Positions 11,596 to 20,589 of a stretch of 64,000 bases of DNA are shown here, in pieces (the stretch's first letter is position 1; every line of letters starts with the position of its first letter). Position numbers and translations under genes: made by a program. The notes beneath the pieces are model-generated. The model was not told where the DNA came from and did no database searches. It saw nothing but the letters and a program-made list of their open reading frames with translations. The DNA lies in the NCBI GenBank assembly GCA_014529385.2, contig CM043971.1:83404340-83468339 (forward strand). Direction: 5' to 3'. This DNA is from Adiantum capillus-veneris. Its lineage: Eukaryota > Streptophyta > Polypodiopsida > Polypodiales > Pteridaceae.

Positions 11596-11636
<41 letters not shown>
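11596..11636. repeat. (GA)20 microsatellite at LINE 3' end
   Basis: Pure GA repeats begin immediately after the LINE 3' sequence ACAATC. Orientation matches the GA tract at 6435-6474. Confidence 0.95.
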
Positions 11637-11637
<1 letters not shown>

Positions 11638-12345
11638 AAAGTCATTACCACACATAGTGTGTGTGGGCTTCTTTGACATTGGCATCTCACTCACTCTGGA
11701 CTCTCCGACATTGAGCTATCTGATTTTGACTTCGTCTTCTTCGGCTTTGCATCGACATGCACAATGTGTGTGTGCACATTGATTTTGGCATCAACTCTCA
11801 TTGACATCAGCTTCGGTGTCTTTGACATCTCCGGCATCATCCTCTTTAGCTCCCACATTTCCCACATCACTTTTTTGGCATCAACATCACTCCCACACAC
11901 ATATATAGATTGGATTTATGTCTTTTGTGGATTGATTGATGCATATACCTGTGGATTTTTCTTGAGTCCACAATTCCCACTGCAAGATAAACTTTTGCTC
12001 GATTAGTGGGACACAAAGATCAGCTACTCTATGTGCTATTGATCTCTCAAGAGATGCAATTTCTTGAGCACACTGCTTGGAGGCATAGATTCGACATTGA
12101 CACTACAAGTGGAGTTAGCATTGGAAATATGATCGTAGATTGTTTTCCAGTTGAGGGGTAGCGTTTTGCATAAAAATTATAGGTGGAGTTTTACAAGTTT
12201 TATAGGTTTTTAGATACGCATAGGTACAATGCCTTTCACGCATTCTTGGTAATCATTTTGGCTACAGTTTCTCTCCAGATGGTCATGCCTTGAGACATGC
12301 ATCTTGAGATCACACAATGCCATTGAGCTCTTTTGAGACCAGATA
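11637..12345. other. No gene recognised
   Basis: Low-complexity TGACATC/GCATCAAC-rich sequence at 11680-11890 gives reading frames on both strands without recognisable domains. The rest shows nothing I can support. Confidence 0.4.
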
Positions 12346-13871
12346 TGTAATGGAATATGACTATGACATGGATAGTAGCGGAATTTAAATAGCCATAGTG
12401 AACATTTCCTTTAAGAGGGTTTTTCAAGGAGCATAAGAAGAGTAATTCATTAAAAGTTTATACCTAAATAGATTGGCATGAACAATACTTGTAAAAGAGA
12501 GAGAGAAAGGATTAGAAAAATTGCCAACAGTTGAGGATTGGATTTACTTAGAGCCAGTCCCCCCTCCACGGTCCCCCCTCCAAAAGGCTGTTGTATTATA
12601 GATTCTCCCATGTAGAGAGACTTGGTACAATACAATAATTGTGCTCCTTCAGACCTCATTGGTGCAATGAAGATGGAAAGCTTCATGCACCAAAATTATG
12701 CCCTTAATTGTCTTACCAAAGCATTAACTTGTCCCCGGCCTCATCCCCAAGACCTCAAACTCCTTTGAAGGTGGAGAGAGCTAGCAGGGAATGAGGGTAG
12801 GGAAGAGGAAGAAGAAGTAACATACCATTATACATAGAGCTTAGCATAGTAATGGAGATGAAGAAGATGGCTAGAATAGCATTGAAGGATGGCTCTTGGT
12901 TGGATTTGCATTCCATAGCCAAGAGTTGTTGGTGAAGGCTCTCAACTTCTTAAGATTGGAGAAGGAGATTGTGTTCTTGCACACCACACTATGAGAATGA
13001 GAGTGTATGCGAATGAATGCGAGAGGGTACATGGTCAAGCACCCCCCGTCCTTGCTTGGGTCGACCCGCTCTTCTACCTCTAGCTTGGAGATGATTGGAC
13101 CTCCTCAAGCCTGGCCAATTACATGCTTTGTGCATATCCAACAACAAGGGTAGCATTAGGACAAGTGTCCTTCATACCCCTTTGAGAGAGAGGGCTTTAA
13201 TAATGGTTAAACAATTAATCAAATAAACTAAATTCTCATTGGACCCCTTTAGAGGTCAACCAATAGACTTTAGGCACTACATGAGGGTAGCATGTGTAGG
13301 TGCTTGACATGTGTCATTGTTGCCTCTTAGGTCTTGGGCTTGCCTTGAGTGAGTGTGTGTGCTCTCTCTTTCATGTCCCTAGATTTAGGGCTCACCCCCC
13401 TTCTTGTAGGGATATTGACTTTGGAACACCTCACCTCTTGAGCTTATTAGTCATGAAGCCCCTCAAGCACCTCAATCATCAACCATGACAACCACCTCAA
13501 GCTCCTTAGTCAGCAAGCACGACAAGCACCTCAAGAACCTTAGTCAGCAAGCATGACAAGCACCTCAAGATTGGGCCGGGTTCCCACCTCAATCCTAGCT
13601 TGCCTAAGGTCCTAGGTCAAAGGACTTTTGACACTAAGCTTTGGAGGTCTTTAATGAAGCTAAACCTAATGTCTTTCAAGCTCCATTAGCTAGCATTGCT
13701 CTTTAACAAACCATATCTCATTTGGACCCACTGACTTTGGTCCCGTGTTAAGATAGATCCATAAGCACATGTATATATTCTAAATCTTGTTCCCATTTAT
13801 TCTCCCACATTAAATGATCAATTTAGTATGAGAAAATCATTTGGTTTAGTTAGATATTAGATGTTATGACA
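12346..13871 (-). repeat. 3' LTR of the Ty3/gypsy element at 14.2-16.7 kb (LTR family R)
   Basis: On the minus strand the sequence starts TGTCATAACATC at 13871 and ends ATTACA at 12346, giving TG...CA ends and about 1.5 kb. A purine tract AAGAGAGAGG at 13884-13875 sits just upstream, as expected for a polypurine tract. The whole stretch is colinear, in inverse orientation, with the solo LTR at 57884-59499: shared landmarks include ATGATTTTCTC, ATCATTTAAT, GACACATGTCA, ACCAACAACTCTTGGCT, AATTGTATTGTA-like, TTTTGGAGGGGGGACTGGCTC-like and GTATTGTTCATGCC. Confidence 0.8.
13486..13575. repeat. Short tandem repeat, about 36 bp, within the LTR
   Basis: Units resembling CAAGCACCTCAAGAACC, TTAGTCAGCAAGCA and TGA are repeated about 2.5 times, with a looser relative just upstream at 13440-13485. 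Confidence 0.8.
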
Positions 13872-13884
13872 TTACCTCTCTCTT

Positions 13885-14231
13885 GAAATCATAGTCATCC
13901 TCGACTATGAGGTAGAGGAAATAAAGCCTTAGTCATTAATCTATATTTATTAGTGGGTAGAGGATCCCTTTTAACCCTACAACATCTTTCCAGAATGTAT
14001 GATTAACCCATTTGGTGCTTGGGAGACTTAGCTTCCACAAGCATGTCTGCTCTTGAGTCCATATCATAGTCCTAAAGTAAAGTGACAAATTCTACTTGGT
14101 GTTTGAGAGACGTCGTCATGACAAACATGATTCTAAGCATGCATACTACTTAAACTTATGCACAATAAAAAGAGAGACCTAGTCTTACAAGACAGAAATA
14201 TCGATCATTTAAAAGAAACATTTATATTTTC
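13885..14231. other. 3' untranslated part of the gypsy element
   Basis: Lies between the stop of the pol-like frame at 14232 and the presumed polypurine tract on the minus strand. Degenerate coding text may continue into it (chromodomain tail), but no frame is open. Confidence 0.4.
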
Positions 14232-14843
14232 TTATTCTAGTGTAGCAAAGTAAGCATTGACAAGGTTCATACTATCTTTACGTTGTGTTACTTGCATCCA
14301 TCTAGCATCTTGAAAAGGATAATTTTTAAATTTAATAAGATGATTGTCAGATAATCTTACCCTGCTGTAGTACCTTGTCCTCATGTCAAAGGATAGCTTT
14401 GGATGTAGCACCTGTTCTTGATCTTCGATCTCTGGGGGGTCTTCAATAATCGGGTTTGTTGGTGGCTCTCCTTTGTAAGGCTTTAGTAGGCTCACATAAA
14501 GAGCATTGTGTAGGAGCCAATGGATGGGCAACTTGAGTTGATAGGCCATCCATTGATTGTCTTAAAATTTGAAAAAACCATAGTATCTTTTTGCTAATTT
14601 AGCATAATACTTTTGGTGGCCCGTAGGATTTTTGCCCATAGTCTGCTCTAATCGAGCCTTGGGAAACGTAAGTAAGACCCAATCATTTTCTTTGAACATT
14701 AAGGCCCTTATGTGCTTGTTAACAACAACTTTTTGCCTTTGTTGGGAGATGGATATAGCCTCCTTAATCTTTTGGAAAGATTCTTGTAGGTTTCGGCCAT
14801 ACTCATCTACAACGAAGATCTTCCCATATACCTTAAATAGCAA
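14232..14843 (-). pseudogene. Gypsy integrase C-terminal and chromodomain-like tail
   Basis: Frame 14843-14562 encodes FQKIKEAISISQQRQK and ENDWVLLTFPKARL, the typical integrase C-terminal barrel. Frame 14549-14232 encodes YQLKLPIHWLLHNALYVSLL followed by KPYKGEPPTNPI, EIEDQEQVL, and LIKFKNYPFQDARWMQVTQ, the tether and chromodomain-like end of chromovirus-type pol. This tail directs integration to certain chromatin in related elements. The stop at 14232 is the probable natural end of pol. Confidence 0.78.
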
Positions 14844-14859
14844 GGGACTTTTAGGCCTT

Positions 14860-15732
14860 TCCTCTATGATTTAAAAAGGTACCTTTACTATAGTAGTATG
14901 GACAATGTTATTCTATGCATACTCTACAAGTGGTAGTAGATACTTCTCCCATTGTGAGCGTTGATCTATTTCTGTAACATAAGTCTTTAGTAGATCAAGA
15001 ATCATAAGGTTAGCTATCTCACTTTGGCCATCCGTTTGTGGGAGATAGGCTAAAGATAAATTCAACCTTGTACCTAGATTTTCAAAGAGACCTTTTCAAG
15101 AATTACTAGTCATTCTAAGATCCTATCTAACAGGATGGATGTTGGCAATCCATGGTGTTTGAAAATTTGAGATATGAAGAGGGTTTCCATTTGGTGTGCC
15201 TTAATATTCTTTTGACAGGAATAAAGTGTTCTTGCTTGCTATACCTTTTGACTATTGTCCATATTCATGTATCCAAAGATAAAATCCATGGATGTAATCT
15301 CCCATGGAGAATTAGAAATTGGTAATGGTTGGAGTAGTCCATGTTGCTTCCCTCTATCATACTTGGTCTTTTGGTATACCACACATTTTGAGACATACTC
15401 TTGTATGTCCACTTTCATGGTGGGCCAATAAAAATATGTCTCTACTCCTCAAAGAGTAGTTTGAATCCCTCTATGCCAAGCATACGGAGGAGCATGGGAT
15501 TCATACATCACTTTCTCACACGAAGGGAGTGAGTAAGACATAGCCTGTTGCCATGGAGAAGATAACCATCCTGCAAGGTGAATGGTTCCTCTTTCTTCCC
15601 TAAGGCAAGGACTGACATTATTTCTTTAAAATCGGGTTCAGTAGCGTACTCATCTATCATGGAAGATAGATCATTGTGAGTTGTTATAGACACCTCATTT
15701 GCCCTCGATTGTTGTGATAGTGCATCGGCCAC
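14860..15732 (-). pseudogene. Gypsy integrase, zinc-binding and core region, degraded
   Basis: The open part at 15732-15508 (MADALSQQSRANEVS through LTHSLRVRK) is the linker that precedes the integrase zinc domain. Further on, in shifting frames, SHAPPYAWH-like, VYQKTKYDRG-like, WEITSMDFIFG-like and NGWPK-like remnants correspond to the HHCC zinc domain and the DDE core. The alignment is by comparison with the better copy at 59.8-60.9 kb. It is not functional. Confidence 0.6.
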
Positions 15733-16060
15733 TTGTTATGCTTACCAACAATATGAGCAATATGAAAATTGAATTACAAAAGAAAATTTTACCATCTCAT
15801 TTGTCTATCGGAGAGCTTGGTTTGTGTCATGAAGTACTTGAGACTTTGGTGGCCTGTTTGTAAGATGAATCTAGTCCTCAATAGATAGTGATTACAAGTG
15901 TCGAGGGCATGTAGGACAGCTAGTAGCTCCTTCTCGTAGATGCCCAAAACTCACTCATTGAAATTGATTCTTCGACTCTCATATGCTATGGCATGCCCTT
16001 CTTGAAGCAAAACTGCTCCAAGGCAATCTCCATAATCATCACATTGGACCTCAAATGGTT
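15700..16060 (-). pseudogene. Gypsy RNase H domain
   Basis: Minus-strand text DCLGAVLLQEGHAIAYESRR, YEKELLAVLHALDT, HQSLKYFMTQTKLSDRQMRW and FHIAHIVGKHN is the Ty3-type RNase H order, with the aspartate of DYGD, the glutamate of EKEL and the LHALD region visible. Stops follow NFNE and MRW. It joins the RT block upstream and the integrase zinc region downstream. Confidence 0.78.
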
Positions 16061-16637
16061 TTGAGAGATCTGGTAGTGTAAGTAGGGGTTAAGCGGTAAG
16101 ATTTTCTTTAAGCTTCTCAAAAGCATTTTTCTCTTTAGCAGTCCATATGTACTTAACATTTTTCTTGGTTAAGTCATGTAGTGGTCCTGCTATTTAAAAG
16201 AATTCAGCTATGAAGAGTCTATAGTATGCACACATACCAATACAGCTTCATAGCTCATGTAGATTCCTTGGATTAGGCCATCCTTTTATTACCTCAAGCA
16301 TGGCTTGATCCATATGGATACCATCTTGAGTGATAATATGACCTTGGTATTGAATCTCTTGGAGAAAAAATTCACTCTTATTTTGGTAAATGAAAAGTTT
16401 ATTCTCCCTCATAGCTTAAAAAACTACCTGGAGGTGTTGCTTATGCTCCTCCAAAGATTTGGAGTAGATGATAATATCGTCGAAGAACACTCCAGTGAAC
16501 TTGCAGTAGGGTCTAAAGATTTTCTCCATTAGACAGTTGAACGTGGCTAGAGCATTTGTCAAACCAAAAGGCATGACAAGATATTCATAAAGATTAAACA
16601 TTGTACATAATGCGGTCTTTACGATATCTTCATTCAC
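16000..16637 (-). pseudogene. Gypsy reverse transcriptase, second half
   Basis: The frame starting at 16637 reads TALCTMFNLYEYLVMPFGLT and then FFDDIIIYSKSLEEHKQHL, where FFDD is the catalytic YxDD box of Ty3-type RT with both aspartates kept. After a frame change it continues with YLGH-like QGHIITQDGIHMD, EVIKGWPNPRNLHEL, and FEVQCDDYGDCLGAVLLQEG leading into RNase H. The palm N-terminal motifs are missing. It would copy element RNA into DNA in cytoplasmic particles, but this copy is truncated and interrupted. Confidence 0.82.
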
Positions 16638-16650
16638 TATTCTTATTATG

Positions 16651-18585
16651 AGTGTGTGTTTTACGAGCTTCTGATTTCAAGTTTTTGCAATGAAAACCAT
16701 TTTTGCAAGCTTTTTGACATTTAATTTGAAGCCTTTTCTAACGGCACAAAAACATTAACAAAAAAAACAAACATTACTCACATGATACACACCAAAAAAC
16801 CGGGTATAAGTTTTAAAAAGTCCTAACTTTGAGCTTGAACATCTAGCAAGATATGAACCGCAAAGCATACATCTATATATATAATTTTACTATATGAAAT
16901 TATATAGATATATAGCTTAGAATAACATATAACTGTACCATATATATAGCTATACTATATATAATGATATCATTTAATTATATCGTATAAAAATATATGC
17001 ATGAAAACCTTGCATATGTACCTATTCATGCTCATCTCAGAGAAGATTATCACTGTCCATAATGTTGATGACACTTAAAGGAAGATGAGAACACATAGTG
17101 GATGGAAATTCCATGTTTGCAAAAAACAAAAATGATGTTTTGGCCACCATTTAAAACTATGTTGTCTTCAAGAAGGAAGATATGGGCTGGAGATTGCAAT
17201 CTATGTTGAAAACATCCTTGATTGTGATGTTTATTGTTAAAAATACAAGAAAATGTTAACTTTTAGTCTAGCTTACGTTTCCTGACAAGGTATATGAATT
17301 ATGATAGTGTCGATGGCCAAGTAGCTAATGGTGTATTGAATACAAACAGGTACTGTAAGTCATGCATGTTGGTAAAGGAAGTGTACAAACCGATACACAA
17401 AATTAAGCACAACCCTTCTCCTGTCTAACGGAGCCCGTACATTTCAAACTTGTCATTCAAAAGTTTACACATCTTGCAATAGATTCTATCTGCAAATTTT
17501 ACCCAGAAGACAGTCCATGCTTAGACACTATTTTCTGTTTCTAGACTACATCCATAATTAAGAAAAAAAATTGACTATTGTTTACTACTCACCTTGTTAG
17601 ATCTTTTGATTCTAATTAATCCTTGGCAACATCTCAATAATAATAAAAATAATTCTCTTAAGGAAGAGTGCATAATGTATACTACAATTCTCCCTTTTGG
17701 TTTCTTGTCTTACAATGCCAATCATGCTACATATAGAGAGGTTTAAAGAAGAGCCTGGTTTAAATCAATTTCATGTGTATTTATTCTACACTACAACACA
17801 TCGTGCAAAACTTGGCGTAGATACCGATGAGACAAAGCTTCTTTTAAAAGTAAAATGCATTGGAATCCCGGGGGATTCACTCTATATACAAAATGGGATG
17901 CCACCTGCAAGCGGACAACTTTGATAAAACCCCTATATAAGACTCATATTAGGGAATATCACCTCCCTTTCTACGCTTATATGACAATCAATGCAAAAAA
18001 CTACTATACCCTTGTCTTACATATAAATTTTAGGTCTCACATGATCTAACTGAGTAAAACTAGCCAAAAAGCGTGTAGCATAGTGACTGGCAATGTTCTA
18101 AGGAATCTCTTTTGTTGATAACTATATGTACCCTCAATGCGTATTAGTTTTACTTTCAAACTATGTGCTCGTTCAACCTGCACTCTAGCTACTCGTCCAA
18201 TTCAAACCCATCTAAATACATGATTATAAAGTTACGTTAGGTTCTCCATGTAAATTTGCATCTATACAAACTCTTTATAGATTTCATCCCTCAACAAATG
18301 AACTATAATCACAAAACAAGTGATTGACACAAAGCAGTGTTAGTTCTTGCATGTATCTTTATAGCTATTGACTCACAAGTTTGATGGAAGAATCTTTTGG
18401 GAAGCCATGATTTTGAAACACAAAAACTTCCTCTCCTTTTTCCCTTTTATCACTTCTCCCCCCCACCCCCTCCCAAAAATATGATACCCCCTCCCTTATT
18501 TTTAATCTTGGGAGATAAATTATTTGGGGCCTACCCCTAGCTTATATGCTTATGTAACTTGTAAAAAAAAAACCCCTCCCCTGCA
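16651..18585. other. AT-rich region, no gene recognised
   Basis: Contains an A+T block with many short TATATA palindromes at about 16865-17010. A plus-strand frame at 17697-17924 has no recognisable domain. No RNA gene was recognised. Confidence 0.45.
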
Positions 18586-19052
18586 CTTACGGGGTGCGAT
18601 AAGTGCAGGGGTGCGATAAGTTTTCCATGGTGAATCCCTCGGGATTGGAATAAGCAGCGAAATACATGCCGGTATCGTGTCGTCTCAGTATATAAACTTA
18701 TCGCACTTACGGGGTGCGATAAGTTTTCCATGGTGAATCCCTCGGGATTGGAATAAGCAGCGGAATACATGCCGGTATCGTGTCGTCTCAGTATATGCAC
18801 CGGTAAAGAAACCGTCAAAATGCACGTTGTTACATGCATCGAAACACATGTAGTTACATGCACCGATATATTTTTTAATATACCGATGGTTGTTCGGAGG
18901 CCCATACCAGCGCGTGTATCAAATTTTGTATCGACGACCAAATCTGCAAAAAAAAAATTTGCGTAGAGAGGGCTAGGAACTGATGCTGCATGTAGTGCAA
19001 CAATAGAAAACAACCCTCTCTGCCCAAAGGAAGAGTGCACAAGAAAACGCAC
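18537..19052 (-). CDS. Unrecognised 171-residue open frame across the CpG-rich block
   Basis: This minus-strand frame is open for 171 codons and covers both 120-bp repeats, which encode related but frame-shifted text because 120 plus small differences change the phase. I recognise no domain. The repeated VTTC and HVTTC motif comes from a short DNA repeat around 18825-18860 (ACATGTAGTTACATGCA). The frame may be open by chance. Base composition differs from the flanks by its CpG content. I list it for completeness and do not claim it is expressed. Confidence 0.15.
   Translation of the reverse strand: MRFLVHSSFGQRGLFSIVALHAASVPSPLYANFFFADLVVDTKFDTRAGMGLRTTIGILKNISVHVTTCVSMHVTTCILTVSLPVHILRRHDTGMYSAAYSNPEGFTMENLSHPVSAISLYTETTRYRHVFRCLFQSRGIHHGKLIAPLHLSHPVSAGEGFFFYKLHKHIS
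18586..18805. repeat. Tandem duplication, 120 bp x 2, CpG-rich
   Basis: CTTACGGGGTGCGATAAG begins copies at 18586 and 18706. Each continues with TTTTCCATGGTGAATCCC, TCGGGATTGGAATAAGCAGC and CCGGTATCGTGTCGTCTCAG. The copies are almost identical, unlike the older repeats around them. Confidence 0.92.
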
Positions 19053-19139
19053 TCCACCTACAAGTTAACACTGAAGAGCAAGTGTATACAGATTAGAAAA
19101 ATTATAAAAAGAACAAAACCACAAAATCAAAAGCTTAAT

Positions 19140-19620
19140 CATGACAAGTTCTCAAAAGCATAACCATAACGTCAACTCCCAAACCATTGGCACAACGACA
19201 TAAAGATCTTATAGCCATAATTAAAACATGATTCAAAAACTTCAAAACCATAAAGATAACCCACTTCCCATACCATAACCATTACCATAACTTGCTTGTC
19301 ATACCATAACCATAACAACCATACCATCATTGCAAAATTATAACCATAACCATAATCTGATTGCCAAACCATAACCATCACATGATTTCCGTACCATCAT
19401 TGAAAAACTATAATCATAACTTGATTGCCAAGCCCTAACCATACCATGATTGCCATACCATCATTGCAAAACCATAACCATAACTTGATTGTTGCCAAAC
19501 CATGACCAAAACCTCTGTGCCATACCATAACCATAACCTCTTTGCCATACCATAATTGTGAAACCATAACCATAACCTAATTGTCATACCAAAATCATAA
19601 TCGAAAACAAAATGAAAAAC
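19140..19620. repeat. Degenerate AACCATAACC array (left AACC-rich array of the CACTA region)
   Basis: About 480 bp of imperfect units of AACCATAACC separated by TTGATTGCCATACC-like or ATCATTGCAAAACC-like spacers. It lies immediately 3' of the minus-strand CACTA coding region. Subterminal arrays of short repeats are normal in CACTA elements, so this may be one; no CACTA terminus was located with confidence. Confidence 0.75.
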
Positions 19621-19739
19621 CATAAAAGTAAGCACTAGAAAATTGTACATGCAAACAATCACTGAGTAAGACTGTATCAAGAAGACCACATCTACAAAAA
19701 AGACTATATCAAGATGACTGAGTAAGACTGTTCAAGAAG

Positions 19740-20420
19740 ACCCTCATGGTAATGCCTCCCAGTCGAAGTCCTCTCCCTCCTCCTGTAGCTGGGTCAAAAG
19801 GGCCACAAGTCCATGCTTGTACCCATACTTGTCCTTTCGGCGTGTTGGAAGGCGCTTCACGGCAACCTCCTACAAAATTATGATTTAATCATGAGATAAA
19901 TCTTCAAATAACATATATATTTTCAACAATGCAAAGCATATGTATAATAGTTACAAACTCATGTCGAAGTGTTTCATAGCCTCCACTCTCAAGATGTGAC
20001 ACTCGAGAAGACTCCAAACGTGGTTTAGTTGCATCTCTCTACCGCTGAAATCTGTCAAGATTGTCTTGTGTCTCTCATGCAATCCTCGCCCACTCCTCTA
20101 CGTCCAACCATGCTGGCTTTGAACTATCATCATTGTATCTGTCTCTCACCTTTGACCGACGATGTGACATTGTGGCCTTCCCCACGTTCAAAATCCATCC
20201 ATTCGAGACTGCATCGTACCCCTCTACCGGCCTGTACTCTCTGTGAATGGCCTCAATGATGTAACTCTTTCTTTCATCGTCAAGATTATCCCAAATCTCC
20301 ATCACAGATTAACCAAACTAAATTGTACAAAGCTATCAAATCCTCTGTCGCATGGCATTTTTGTTGCACTCTGAAGTGTTTCCCATATTTGCAATACTGC
20401 AACCACAAAATTGAAACAGA
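19740..20420 (-). pseudogene. CACTA-associated second protein (Ptta/En-Spm transposase_24-like)
   Basis: The minus-strand frame at 20305-20075 reads WDNLDDERKSYIIEAIHREY, GYDAVSNGWILNVGKATMSH, RRSKVRDRYND and AWLDVEEWARIA, a short charged protein of the kind found next to Tnp2 in plant CACTA elements. After one stop it goes on LESSRVSHLESGGYETLRHEF. An 85-nt candidate intron (GTAACT at 19954 to TGTAG ending at 19870) then restores the frame into EVAVKRLPTRRKDKYGYKHG and LVALLTQLQEEGEDFDWEALP with a stop near 19745. The partner role, binding element ends, is inferred from family knowledge. Confidence 0.55.
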
Positions 20421-20589
20421 TTTAAAGACGTTATTAAAGTAATGTGATCATGTGGAGCTCAAAAAGGAAGTTGTGAAAATATACATGCCAATTGCAACAC
20501 CTTGACATCTCCTCTTCCTCTTTAATAATCAACACCCCATTCCTCTTTTTCTCTAAGATTGTTGCATCTAACCATCGCCCAGTTGGAAA

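Larger units (their letters stand above)
6475..11596 (+). mobile_element. Nearly full-length L1-like LINE retrotransposon
   Basis: A two-ORF non-LTR retrotransposon on the plus strand. It carries in order ORF1 with DUF4283-like text and zinc knuckle, then an apurinic-type endonuclease, reverse transcriptase, and a zf-RVT-like C-terminal part. Length, about 5.1 kb, is in the range expected for plant L1 elements. It mobilises by target-primed reverse transcription. Numerous stops and frameshifts show it is inactive. The 3' end is TGTAATATAACAATC directly followed by (GA)n, with no poly-A tail. Both ends abut GA microsatellites in the same orientation, which could be a target-site duplication or an insertion into a GA tract. 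Confidence 0.85.
14232..16650 (-). mobile_element. Ty3/gypsy retrotransposon, 3' half (RT, RNase H, integrase, C-terminal)
   Basis: Minus-strand pol remnant of an LTR retrotransposon, family-related to the element at 59.8-64.0 kb: both encode HNDLSSMIDEYA and ALGKKEEPFTLQD. Domain order is that of Ty3/gypsy (RT, RNase H, integrase), ending with a chromodomain-like tail. The 5' half (LTR, gag, protease, first half of RT) is absent: recognisable text stops near 16640 and AT-rich sequence takes over. The LTR at 12346-13871 lies 3' of it on the same strand. Stops occur throughout. Confidence 0.85.

Noticed and set aside
19633-19645. CACTAGAAAATTG as a possible CACTA terminus
   Set aside because: No matching TAGTG end with a 3-bp target duplication was found on the other side, and an AACC array extends outside it.
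19172-19689. Minus-strand frames rich in W, Y, G, M (YGYGF-like repeats)
   Set aside because: They translate the AACCATAACC array; the periodic protein is a consequence of the DNA repeat.
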